Assembly: GCA_017937925.1 (NCBI GenBank)
Contig: JAGBCQ010000008.1
Coordinates: 1-64,000, forward strand
Reading direction: 5' to 3'
Origin: Paraprevotella sp.
GTDB lineage: Bacteria > Bacteroidota > Bacteroidia > Bacteroidales > Bacteroidaceae
DNA length: 64,000 bases
Of this stretch, positions 7,959 through 16,061 are shown in pieces (position 1 is the first letter of the stretch; every line of letters starts with the position of its first letter). The notes beneath the pieces were generated by a model that made no database searches, was not told the origin of the DNA, and saw only the letters and a program-made list of their open reading frames with translations. A program made the position numbers and the translations under genes.

Positions 7959-9068
7959 ATGGCAGAAAATTCCATATTAGACAAATTAGAAGGATTGGTA
8001 AGTCGCTACGAGGAAGTAGCCACACTCATCACCGACCCCAATGTCATCAGCGACCAAAAGCGGTATGTTAAGCTGACGAAAGAATACAAGGACTTGGGCG
8101 ACATCATGAATGCCCGACAAGAATACTTGGCTTGCCTCGCCAACCAAAAAGACGCCAAAGAAATGATTGCAATGGAAGACGATCCTGAAATCAAAGAAAT
8201 GGCTAGAGAAGAATTGGCAGTCGCAGAAAAACGCCTACCGGAAATTGAAGAAGAAATAAAGCTTTTATTAGTCCCTGCCGACCCGGAGGATGATAAGAAT
8301 GTCATTATGGAAATTCGTGGCGGAACCGGTGGCGACGAAGCAGCCCTCTTCGCAGGCGACTTGTTCAAGATGTATGCAAAGTACTGCGAAATGAAAGGTT
8401 GGAAAATCTCCATATCCAGCTTTAATGAAGGAACAGCCGGCGGTTTCAAGGAAATCATCTTCAGCGTGACGGGCGAAAAGGTATATGGCACATTGAAATA
8501 CGAATCAGGCGTTCACCGCGTACAACGAGTGCCCGCCACCGAGACGCAAGGACGCGTTCACACTTCGGCCGCTACCGTAGCGGTACTGCCCGAAGCACAA
8601 GAATTTGACGTTGAAATCAACGAAGGCGAAATCAAGTGGGACACTTTCCGTTCAAGTGGCGCCGGTGGTCAGAACGTCAACAAGGTGGAATCCGGAGTGC
8701 GTGCCAGATATATGTGGAAGAATCCCAACACCGGCGAAACGGAAGAAATCCTCATTGAATGTACTGAGACACGCGACCAGCCCAAAAACAAAGAACGTGC
8801 ATTGGCGCGCTTGCGTACATTTATTTACGACAAGGAACATCAGAAATATATCGATGACATAGCCAGCAAGCGAAAAACCATGGTTTCTACCGGCGACCGC
8901 TCGGCAAAAATCCGAACATACAACTATCCGCAAAGTCGCATCACCGACCACCGCATCGGTTACAATATGCAGAACCTGTCGTCGTTCATGGACGGTAACA
9001 TCCAAGACTGTATCGACCAACTTGTTGTGGCAGAGAATGCGGAGAGAATGAAAGAAAGCGAATTATAG
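7959..9068 (+). CDS. prfA: Peptide chain release factor 1
   Basis: RF1 reads UAA and UAG and releases the finished peptide on the ribosome. The 369 residues show the GGQ motif within SSGAGGQNVNK near residue 233, GVHRVQRVPATETQGRVHTS before it, and a PxT-like codon recognition region (VPATE). The length is typical. It lies 32 bp after purM and 24 bp before pyrF. Confidence 0.97.
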   Translation: MAENSILDKLEGLVSRYEEVATLITDPNVISDQKRYVKLTKEYKDLGDIMNARQEYLACLANQKDAKEMIAMEDDPEIKEMAREELAVAEKRLPEIEEEIKLLLVPADPEDDKNVIMEIRGGTGGDEAALFAGDLFKMYAKYCEMKGWKISISSFNEGTAGGFKEIIFSVTGEKVYGTLKYESGVHRVQRVPATETQGRVHTSAATVAVLPEAQEFDVEINEGEIKWDTFRSSGAGGQNVNKVESGVRARYMWKNPNTGETEEILIECTETRDQPKNKERALARLRTFIYDKEHQKYIDDIASKRKTMVSTGDRSAKIRTYNYPQSRITDHRIGYNMQNLSSFMDGNIQDCIDQLVVAENAERMKESEL

Positions 9069-9092
9069 ACAAGCCTTAATATTCTATTAACA

Positions 9093-9917
9093 ATGAACAA
9101 ACAACAACTCTTTGAGAACATTAAACGGAAACAGTCTTTCCTTTGTGTAGGATTGGACACCGACATCAAGAAAATTCCACAACATTTGTTGAATGAAGAA
9201 GACCCTATCTTCGCTTTTAACAAGGCTATTATCGACGCGACCGCACCGTACTGTATCGCATATAAACCCAACTTGGCGTTCTATGAAAGCATGGGTGTGA
9301 AAGGTTGGATTTCGTTTGAGAAAACAATCAAATATCTTAACGAAAACTATCCCGACCAATTCATTATAGCAGATGCTAAACGTGGCGACATCGGCAACAC
9401 ATCAGCCATGTATGCCCGCACATTCTTTGAGGAAATCGACCTTGATGCTGTGACCGTAGCTCCATATATGGGAGAAGACAGTGTCACGCCTTTCTTGGGA
9501 TACGAAGGCAAATGGGTCATCCTGTTGGCACTGACAAGCAACAAAGGTTCGCACGACTTCCAACTAACGACCGATGAAAGTGGCGAACGTCTGTTTGAAA
9601 AGGTTCTGAGAAAGAGTCAAGAATGGGGTAACGACGAGAACATGATGTACGTAGTGGGTGCTACTCAAGGTAAAATGTTTGAGGACATCCGCAAGGTTGC
9701 TCCCAACCACTTCTTACTCGTTCCCGGTATAGGGGCACAGGGCGGTTCATTGGAAGACGTTTGCAAATATGGCATGAACAGCACTTGCGGACTGATTGTG
9801 AACAACAGTCGCGCCATCATCTATGCCGACAGCACAGAGAACTTTGCTACCGTTGCCGGCGAAAAGGCTAAAGAAATGCAACAACAAATGGCGGAACAAC
9901 TGAAAGAATTACTTTAA
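9093..9917 (+). CDS. pyrF: Orotidine 5'-phosphate decarboxylase, type 2
   Basis: Converts OMP to UMP, the last step of UMP synthesis. The 274 residues belong to the longer type 2 family. The active-site segment [10 protein letters not shown] lies near residues 94-103, preceded by [12 protein letters not shown] and KPNLAFYES, and PGIGAQGGS forms the phosphate-binding region. It is the last gene of the purM-prfA-pyrF run and is followed by a hairpin. Confidence 0.97.
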   Translation: MNKQQLFENIKRKQSFLCVGLDTDIKKIPQHLLNEEDPIFAFNKAIIDATAPYCIAYKPNLAFYESMGVKGWISFEKTIKYLNENYPDQFIIADAKRGDIGNTSAMYARTFFEEIDLDAVTVAPYMGEDSVTPFLGYEGKWVILLALTSNKGSHDFQLTTDESGERLFEKVLRKSQEWGNDENMMYVVGATQGKMFEDIRKVAPNHFLLVPGIGAQGGSLEDVCKYGMNSTCGLIVNNSRAIIYADSTENFATVAGEKAKEMQQQMAEQLKELL

Positions 9918-9951
9918 GCGTTGTTCCCAGCATTGATAAACCATAAGTAAG

Positions 9952-9975
9952 CCGGTGAGATTTTCTTCTCATCGG
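9952..9975 (+). terminator. Candidate terminator after pyrF
   Basis: CCGGTGAGA pairs with TCTCATCGG (one G-T pair) around a T-rich loop and is followed by ATTATTATTTT. It lies 34 bp after the pyrF stop. Confidence 0.55.
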
Positions 9976-10218
9976 ATTATTATTTTGCGACGAGCTAAAG
10001 TTTAGTAGGTTGTAACGAAACCAATAAATTAACCGCCTCAGTTTTGCCATAAGACAGGAGATTTTACACACCCTATAGACTAAAGTCTATTACCCTTTCA
10101 GCAAGTTGAAACTATTTTTATTCCCCTTTGCACCATTTTTTATGTCAAAAGATAGGTCGTAATTCATTTTTTTTGCCGAAATTTGCAAAAATAGTAATGA
10201 CATAAAACTATACAACCT
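9976..10218. other. Gap between pyrF and lpxD
   Basis: This non-coding stretch must hold the promoter of the lipid A operon. The best candidates are TTTTTTTTG and GAAATTTG (about 10168-10185), each one or two bases off TAnnTTTG. No riboswitch or conserved small ORF is visible. Confidence 0.5.
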
Positions 10219-11262
10219 ATGGAATTCAGCGCAAAACAAATTGCAGGATTTATCCAAGGCACTATCGAAGGAGATGAGAATGCGACAGTACATACCTTCG
10301 CAAAAATAGAAGAAGGCGTCCCCGGTGCCATCTCATTTCTTGCCAATCCTAAATACACTAATTACATCTACGAGACCCAATCCAGCATTGTATTGGTAAG
10401 TCGTGATTTACAACTAGAGAAAGCCGTCAACCCGACCTTAATTCGTGTGGACAACCCCTACGAATCTGTTGCTAAATTGCTTGCTCTATATGAAATGAGC
10501 AAACCAAAGAAGAAAGGCATTGACCCTCTGGCTTTCGTAGCACCGACTGCGACTATTGGAGAAGATTGCTACATCGCGCCATTCGCATATATCGGTGAAA
10601 ATGTAAAAATAGGCAAGGGTACACAAATCTATCCGCATACAGTAGTTTATGACAACGCTTCGGTTGGAGAAGATTGTCTGCTCTATAACAACGTTTCTAT
10701 TTACCACGATTGTAAAGTGGGCAACCGTGTTATCCTACACTCAGGTTGTGTCATCGGAGCCGACGGTTTCGGTTTCGCACCAACGGAGAATGGTTATGAC
10801 AAAATACCCCAAATCGGTATCGTGACCATTGAGGATGACGTAGAGATTGGTGCCAATTCATGTGTGGACCGCTCAACCATGGGCTCAACATACGTTCGTA
10901 AGGGCGTGAAGTTGGACAACATGGTACAAATCGCTCATAACGTAGAAGTGGGCGCCAACACCGTGATGTCAGCTCAAGTCGGTGTAGCCGGTTCTACTAA
11001 GATTGGCGAATGGTGTATGTTTGGCGGACAAGTCGGCATCAGCGGACACGCTACCATTGCCAACCGCACGATGGCAGGAGCACAGTCGGGCATCCCTAAC
11101 AGCATCAAGAAAGAAGGTACTACCATTCAAGGCAGTCCGTCAATAGACGCCCGCAACTTCTGGAAATCCAGCGCAGTCTTCAAGAATTTGCCTGAGATGT
11201 GGGCTGATGTCAATCGCATGAAACGCGAAATTGAAGAGTTAAAGAATCTACTTAACAAGTAA
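10219..11262 (+). CDS. lpxD: UDP-3-O-acyl-glucosamine N-acyltransferase
   Basis: LpxD adds the second (N-linked) hydroxyacyl chain in lipid A synthesis, on the cytoplasmic face. It has 347 residues with an N-terminal uridine-binding domain (1-100), then left-handed beta-helix hexapeptide repeats (about 105-310; for example [20 protein letters not shown]), the catalytic histidine in [11 protein letters not shown], and a short C-terminal helix. It is first in the operon lpxD-lpxC/fabZ-lpxA. Confidence 0.97.
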   Translation: MEFSAKQIAGFIQGTIEGDENATVHTFAKIEEGVPGAISFLANPKYTNYIYETQSSIVLVSRDLQLEKAVNPTLIRVDNPYESVAKLLALYEMSKPKKKGIDPLAFVAPTATIGEDCYIAPFAYIGENVKIGKGTQIYPHTVVYDNASVGEDCLLYNNVSIYHDCKVGNRVILHSGCVIGADGFGFAPTENGYDKIPQIGIVTIEDDVEIGANSCVDRSTMGSTYVRKGVKLDNMVQIAHNVEVGANTVMSAQVGVAGSTKIGEWCMFGGQVGISGHATIANRTMAGAQSGIPNSIKKEGTTIQGSPSIDARNFWKSSAVFKNLPEMWADVNRMKREIEELKNLLNK

Positions 11263-11278
11263 TCAAAAAACTAAGATA

Positions 11279-12661
11279 ATGAAACAAACAACATTGCAAG
11301 GAAGTTTCTCTCTCTGTGGAAAAGGATTACACACAGGTCTGAACCTGACCGTCACATTTAATCCTGCACCGGAGAATCATGGTTATAAAATTCAACGCAT
11401 CGACCTTGAAGGTATGCCTATCATTGACGCCATTGCAGAGAACGTTATTGAGACCACTCGTGGTACCGTTTTGGGTCGGGGCGAAGCACGATGCAGCACT
11501 ATTGAGCACGCTTTCGCTGCGCTTTATGCCATGGGCGTTGACAACTGTCTGTTACAAGTCAATGGTCCTGAGGTACCCATCCTTGACGGTAGTGCAGAAA
11601 TTTACGTACAGCATATCAAACGTGTAGGTATCGCTGAGCAGAACGCTGCAAAAGATTACTATATCATCAACAAAAAATTAGAGGTTAAGGACGAAGAGAC
11701 AGGTGCTTGCATCACAATTTTACCGGATGAGCAATTCAGCATCACTGCCATGATTGCTTTCAACTCAAAGGTGTTGTCCAGCCAATTCGCTACTTTGGAC
11801 AATATGGAAAATTTTGAGACTGAGATTGCCCCATGCCGCACCTTCGTATTTGTTCGCGAGATAGAACAGCTGTTGGCTGCCGGTTTGATTAAAGGCGGTG
11901 ACTTAGACAATGCCATCGTGATTTATGAAAACGAGATGTCTCAAGAGAGATTGAATCAATTGGCTGATACCATAGGCGTGCCACATCACGACGCTACGGA
12001 GAAAGGTTATCTGAACCACAAGCCATTGGCATGGGAAAACGAACCCGCACGCCATAAGTTGCTTGACATCATTGGCGACATGGCACTTATCGGCAAGCCT
12101 ATCAAAGGACGTATCATTGCCACTAGACCGGGACATACCATCAACAATAAGTTCGCACGATTGATACGCAAAGAGATCCGCGCTCACGAAATTCAAGCGC
12201 CTATCTACGATTGCAACAAAGCTCCCGTTATGGACATCAATCGTATTCGCGAATTACTTCCCCACCGTTACCCGATGCAACTCGTTGATAAAGTGATTGA
12301 ATTGGGTCCGACTTCTATCGTAGCAGTCAAGAACATCACCAGCAACGAACCGTTCTTCCAAGGACACTTCCCCGGAGAACCAGTAATGCCGGGCGTTCTA
12401 CAACTTGAAGCAATGGCACAAGCCGGTGGTTTATTAGTATTGAACTCGATAGAAGAACCGGAACATTGCAGCACTTACTTCTTGAAGATTGACTCAGTGA
12501 AGTTCCGCAAGAAAGTAGTACCGGGCGACACCCTACTATTTAAAGCAGAGATTGCAGCACCACTTCGTCATGGCATCGTATCCATGAAATGCTATGCTTT
12601 CGTAGGTGAAAACGTGGTGACAGAAGCAACATTTACAGCACAAATTATAAAAAACAGATAA
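11279..12661 (+). CDS. lpxC-fabZ: LpxC-FabZ bifunctional protein
   Basis: One 460-residue chain carries two enzymes. Residues 1-310 are LpxC, the zinc deacetylase committing to lipid A synthesis (EHAFAALYAMGVDN, NGPEVPILDGSA, and the zinc-region motif HKLLDIIGDMALIG). Residues 320-460 are FabZ, the 3-hydroxyacyl-ACP dehydratase (LLPHRYPMQLVDKV with the catalytic His, GHFPGEPVMPGVLQLEAMAQ). The fusion is characteristic of Bacteroidetes and couples deacetylation with hydroxyacyl-ACP use. It lies 16 bp after lpxD and 3 bp before lpxA. Confidence 0.97.
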   Translation: MKQTTLQGSFSLCGKGLHTGLNLTVTFNPAPENHGYKIQRIDLEGMPIIDAIAENVIETTRGTVLGRGEARCSTIEHAFAALYAMGVDNCLLQVNGPEVPILDGSAEIYVQHIKRVGIAEQNAAKDYYIINKKLEVKDEETGACITILPDEQFSITAMIAFNSKVLSSQFATLDNMENFETEIAPCRTFVFVREIEQLLAAGLIKGGDLDNAIVIYENEMSQERLNQLADTIGVPHHDATEKGYLNHKPLAWENEPARHKLLDIIGDMALIGKPIKGRIIATRPGHTINNKFARLIRKEIRAHEIQAPIYDCNKAPVMDINRIRELLPHRYPMQLVDKVIELGPTSIVAVKNITSNEPFFQGHFPGEPVMPGVLQLEAMAQAGGLLVLNSIEEPEHCSTYFLKIDSVKFRKKVVPGDTLLFKAEIAAPLRHGIVSMKCYAFVGENVVTEATFTAQIIKNR

Positions 12662-12664
12662 GAT

Positions 12665-13438
12665 ATGAGTAAAATCAGTCCATTGGCTTACATTGATCCG
12701 GAAGCCAAAATCGGTGAGAACTGCGAGATTGGTCCTTTCTGCTTCATTGACAAAAATGTTGTCATTGGCGATAACAACGTTTTGATGAACAGTGTGACAG
12801 TACTTTACGGAGCACGTATTGGCAACAACAATACCATCTTCCCGGGAGCTGTCATCAGTGCCGTACCTCAAGACTTGAAGTTTGTCGGAGAGGAAACAAC
12901 AGCAGAAGTGGGCGACAATAACAAAATACGTGAGAATGTTACTATCAATCGTGGTACTGCTGCTAAAGGCAAAACATGCGTCGGCAGCAATAACTTATTG
13001 ATGGAAGGTGTTCATATCGCACACGACGCTATCGTGGGTAACGGTTGTATCATCGGTAACAGTACTAAGTTGGCAGGTGAAACCATCATTGATGACAATG
13101 CCATTTTGAGTGCCGGTGTGTTGATGCATCAATTCTGTCGTGTCGGTGGTTATACAATGGTTGGCGGTGGTACACGTTTCAGCCAAAGCATCCCTCCGTT
13201 CATCATGTGTTCACGCGAGCCGGCTGCATACTGCGGTTTGAACCTCGTTGGACTTCGTCGTCGCGGTTTCAGCAACGAATTGATTGAGAACATCCACAAC
13301 GCTTACAGAATTATCTACCAAAGCGGTTTGCAACTCGCTGACGCATTGAAGAAGATTCGTGAGGAAGTTCCGATGAGTCCGGAAATAGAATATATCGTTA
13401 GTTTCATTGAAGACTGCAAACGCGGTTTCGTTCACTAA
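12665..13438 (+). CDS. lpxA: UDP-N-acetylglucosamine acyltransferase
   Basis: LpxA transfers the first 3-hydroxyacyl chain to UDP-GlcNAc. Its 257 residues are of standard length, with hexapeptide repeats from residue 5 to about 185, the catalytic His in GVHIAHDAIVG, and the C-terminal helical domain (GLRRRGFSNELIENIHNAYR). It starts 3 bp after lpxC-fabZ. The gene order lpxD-lpxC/fabZ-lpxA is classic for the phylum. Confidence 0.97.
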   Translation: MSKISPLAYIDPEAKIGENCEIGPFCFIDKNVVIGDNNVLMNSVTVLYGARIGNNNTIFPGAVISAVPQDLKFVGEETTAEVGDNNKIRENVTINRGTAAKGKTCVGSNNLLMEGVHIAHDAIVGNGCIIGNSTKLAGETIIDDNAILSAGVLMHQFCRVGGYTMVGGGTRFSQSIPPFIMCSREPAAYCGLNLVGLRRRGFSNELIENIHNAYRIIYQSGLQLADALKKIREEVPMSPEIEYIVSFIEDCKRGFVH

Positions 13439-13452
13439 TTATTGTTTTCAAT

Positions 13453-14001
13453 ATGCTCTATCGATTCACGGTCATATCCAGTGAAGTGGAAGACTTCGCA
13501 AGAGAAATCAAGATTGATTCTGACGCAACGTTTCTTGACTTTCACAAAATCATTTTGGACTCATGTCAATATGAGGACAATCAAGTGACAAGTTTCTTTA
13601 TTTGTGATGACGAATGGGAACCGACTCAAGAAGTCGTATTGGAAGATATGGGAACAAGTCTGTCTGAAGACGAATTGTTTGTCATGAAAGATACGCGTTT
13701 GAGCGAGTTGATTGAGGACGAAGGCCAACGTTTGGCTTACGTCTTCGACCCACTATCCGAACGTATGTTCTTTATTGAACTGACAGAAATTGCATACCGC
13801 CAAACATTGGAACAGCCCGTATGCAGTCGACAACGAGGCGAAGCGCCCGTACAATCTCTTGGTATAGATGAATTTATTACGAAAGAACCCGTTAAATCAG
13901 CCGATGATATGAACGAGGATTTCTACGGCAGTGAAGGATTTGAAGACGAGGAGTTTGACCCTGAAGGTTTTGAAATCAGTGAAGGAAATCCATACGAATA
14001 A
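13453..14001 (+). CDS. PRiA4 ORF-3/TnpR-like family protein
   Basis: An acidic cytoplasmic protein of 182 residues. Residues 1-115 resemble the pRiA4b ORF-3 (IS1096 passenger) family: [20 protein letters not shown], a [14 protein letters not shown] segment and [17 protein letters not shown]. Residues 125-182 are Glu/Asp-rich and probably disordered. The name comes from plasmid and IS members, but here it sits stably between lpxA and miaA with no transposase nearby, so it is a chromosomal gene of unknown function. Its stop is 4 bp before the miaA start. Confidence 0.75.
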   Translation: MLYRFTVISSEVEDFAREIKIDSDATFLDFHKIILDSCQYEDNQVTSFFICDDEWEPTQEVVLEDMGTSLSEDELFVMKDTRLSELIEDEGQRLAYVFDPLSERMFFIELTEIAYRQTLEQPVCSRQRGEAPVQSLGIDEFITKEPVKSADDMNEDFYGSEGFEDEEFDPEGFEISEGNPYE

Positions 14002-14005
14002 CTTG

Positions 14006-14920
14006 ATGAAATCCAAACTATTTGTATTGATAGGTCCTACCGGCGTAGGCAAAACAGAACTCAGCCTCTCAATGGCTGAGTTTCTTAATACCCCTATATT
14101 CAATGCCGACTCACGCCAGATTTTCCGCGACTTACCTATTGGGACAGCCGCACCGACTGCAGAACAACAACAGCGGGTCAAGCATTATTTCGTAGGGACA
14201 CATAGTTTGACGGACTATTATAGCGCTGCACAATATGAAGCAGACGTTCTCGCAGTATTGGACCGACATTTCAACCAAGAAGGACATCAAAACGCTTTGC
14301 TCACAGGAGGAAGCATGATGTATATCGACGCTGTCTGTAAAGGCATCGATGATATCCCGACCGTCGATGATGAAACCCGGCGCATCCTCATGGACCGATA
14401 CGAAGAGGTCGGTTTGGAGCAACTCAATCAAGAACTTAAAGTCCTTGACCCCGAATACTATAACATAGTTGACCACAAGAACCCCAAACGGGTCATTCAT
14501 GCTTTGGAAATCTGTTACATGACAGGTAAGCCCTATTCCTCATTCCGCACCAATCAACCCAAAGAACGCCCTTTTGAGATTATCAAGATAGGACTTAGAC
14601 GTGACCGCGAGGAACTGTACGAACGCATCCACCTCAGAGTGGATGAAATGATTCGACAAGGTTTGATTGACGAAGTGAAACGCGTGGCGGAATACCGACA
14701 CACCAACGCTCTTAACACCGTAGGTTACAAGGAGATATTCAATTATTTGGACGGTACTTGGGATTTGGCTACTGCCATTGAAAAAATCAAGCAGAACACC
14801 CGCATCTATTCACGCAAGCAAATGACTTGGTTCAAGCGCGATACCTCAATACATTGGTTCCATCCGGACGACCATAACGGTATCAATGAGGTGATTACGC
14901 AGCATACCATAAACATATAA
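14006..14920 (+). CDS. miaA: tRNA dimethylallyltransferase
   Basis: MiaA adds a dimethylallyl group to A37 of tRNAs reading UNN codons. The 304 residues begin [20 protein letters not shown], with the P-loop at 10-17. [16 protein letters not shown] and [11 protein letters not shown] follow, and the C-terminal [13 protein letters not shown] and [15 protein letters not shown] are family motifs. The ATG at 14006 is chosen because upstream in-frame codons lie inside the preceding gene and add non-homologous sequence. The methylthio step on the same base is done by MiaB, not by MtaB in this window. Confidence 0.95.
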   Translation: MKSKLFVLIGPTGVGKTELSLSMAEFLNTPIFNADSRQIFRDLPIGTAAPTAEQQQRVKHYFVGTHSLTDYYSAAQYEADVLAVLDRHFNQEGHQNALLTGGSMMYIDAVCKGIDDIPTVDDETRRILMDRYEEVGLEQLNQELKVLDPEYYNIVDHKNPKRVIHALEICYMTGKPYSSFRTNQPKERPFEIIKIGLRRDREELYERIHLRVDEMIRQGLIDEVKRVAEYRHTNALNTVGYKEIFNYLDGTWDLATAIEKIKQNTRIYSRKQMTWFKRDTSIHWFHPDDHNGINEVITQHTINI

Positions 14921-14944
14921 AAGGGACAGTGCCTCTTATATGTT
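14912..14944 (+). terminator. Terminator of the lipid A operon
   Basis: AACATATAAAAGG (14912-14924) pairs with CCTCTTATATGTT (14932-14944) with one mismatch. The miaA stop codon lies inside the stem. Confidence 0.6.
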
Positions 14945-14995
14945 AATATTATTTAACTTATCTCAACGGACAAAAGAGTTAAATGGTATTTTTAC

Positions 14996-15003
14996 TACAT
15001 TTG
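14996..15003 (+). promoter_or_regulatory. -7 element of the GH43 gene
   Basis: TACATTTG matches TAnnTTTG and lies 29 bp before the ATG at 15033. No clear -33 box. Confidence 0.6.
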
Positions 15004-15032
15004 CTTACTTATTAACTATAGAAATATTTATC

Positions 15033-16031
15033 ATGAAAAGAAATTTTAGAACTATCCTTAACATCACATTGATGTGCTTGTGTCTATTCACTTTCATCAC
15101 TCCTACACAAGCAAAAAAGAAAGTAGCTTATTTGTTTACATACTTCACGGGTAACGCCCCTGAACAAGAACAGATTTGTTATGCCATCAGTTACGACGGT
15201 TACAACTACACACCGCTGAACGACGGTAAACCTATCATTTCTTCAGACACCATTTCATTGAAGAAAGGTGTAAGAGACCCGCACATCCTTAGAGGTCCTG
15301 ACGGCTATTTCTACATGGTCGTTACCGATATGCGTTCCAGCCAAGGTTGGAGTTCTAACAGAGGTATGGTTTTGATGCGTAGTAAGGACATGGTAAATTG
15401 GTCACACCACACCGTTCACTTCCCTGAAAAATACGCAGGAACAATGTTTGCCAATGTGACTCGCGTATGGGCTCCTCAAACATTCTATGATAAGAAAGCT
15501 AAGAAGTATATGGTGTACTTCTCTATCCTTACCGATGACGGCAAATGCCCATACGACAAAGTTTACTGGGCATACGCTAACGAGGACTTCAGCGACCTAG
15601 AAGGCGAACCGAAAGTATTGTTCGATTTCCACAGTGCCGCTATTGACACCGACATCATCCAAGACGAGGACGGCATGTACCACGTTTTCTTCAAGACAGA
15701 AGGCGGACGCAAGAAAGGATACAGACAATACATCACTAAAGACTTGCACAACTTCGCCTCTTGGGGTCTTCTCCCCTACAATTGCGAGGACACTCACAAA
15801 GCTGTTGAAGGTGCCGGCGTGTTCCAATTGATTGACGGCGACTGGGTGATGATGTATGATTGCTATATGGACGGACATTATCAATTCTGCACCAGCAAGG
15901 ACTTGATTACCTTCAAACGCAAGCAAGACACTGCAACAAAGGGTATGTTCACACCTCGTCACGGAACAGTCATCACCATTACAAAGAAAGAATTGAAACG
16001 CCTTGAAAAGGCTTTTCCTAATACAAAATAA
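15033..16031 (+). CDS. Secreted GH43 family glycosidase
   Basis: A five-bladed propeller glycosidase of 332 residues with a signal peptide (1-27, ending TQA). GH43 catalytic acids are recognisable: base Asp in GVRDPHI near residue 81, pKa-modulating Asp in IDTDIIQDEDG near 203, and acid Glu in AVEGAGVFQ near 259. GH43 enzymes release arabinose, xylose or galactose. The subfamily and linkage cannot be read from sequence alone. An earlier in-frame start (14940) is rejected since it lies before the promoter and would bury the signal peptide. It is probably cotranscribed with the GH128-like gene 30 bp downstream. Confidence 0.88.
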   Translation: MKRNFRTILNITLMCLCLFTFITPTQAKKKVAYLFTYFTGNAPEQEQICYAISYDGYNYTPLNDGKPIISSDTISLKKGVRDPHILRGPDGYFYMVVTDMRSSQGWSSNRGMVLMRSKDMVNWSHHTVHFPEKYAGTMFANVTRVWAPQTFYDKKAKKYMVYFSILTDDGKCPYDKVYWAYANEDFSDLEGEPKVLFDFHSAAIDTDIIQDEDGMYHVFFKTEGGRKKGYRQYITKDLHNFASWGLLPYNCEDTHKAVEGAGVFQLIDGDWVMMYDCYMDGHYQFCTSKDLITFKRKQDTATKGMFTPRHGTVITITKKELKRLEKAFPNTK

Positions 16032-16061
16032 GAAACTAACTAATACTAAAACTTTGCCATC

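Noticed and set aside
9976..10218. Riboswitch upstream of lpxD
   Set aside because: Only small AT-rich stems are visible, with no conserved aptamer core.
13453..14001. Mobile element passenger gene
   Set aside because: The family name derives from plasmid and IS members, but no transposase, inverted repeats or disrupted neighbours are found and the lipid A operon is intact.
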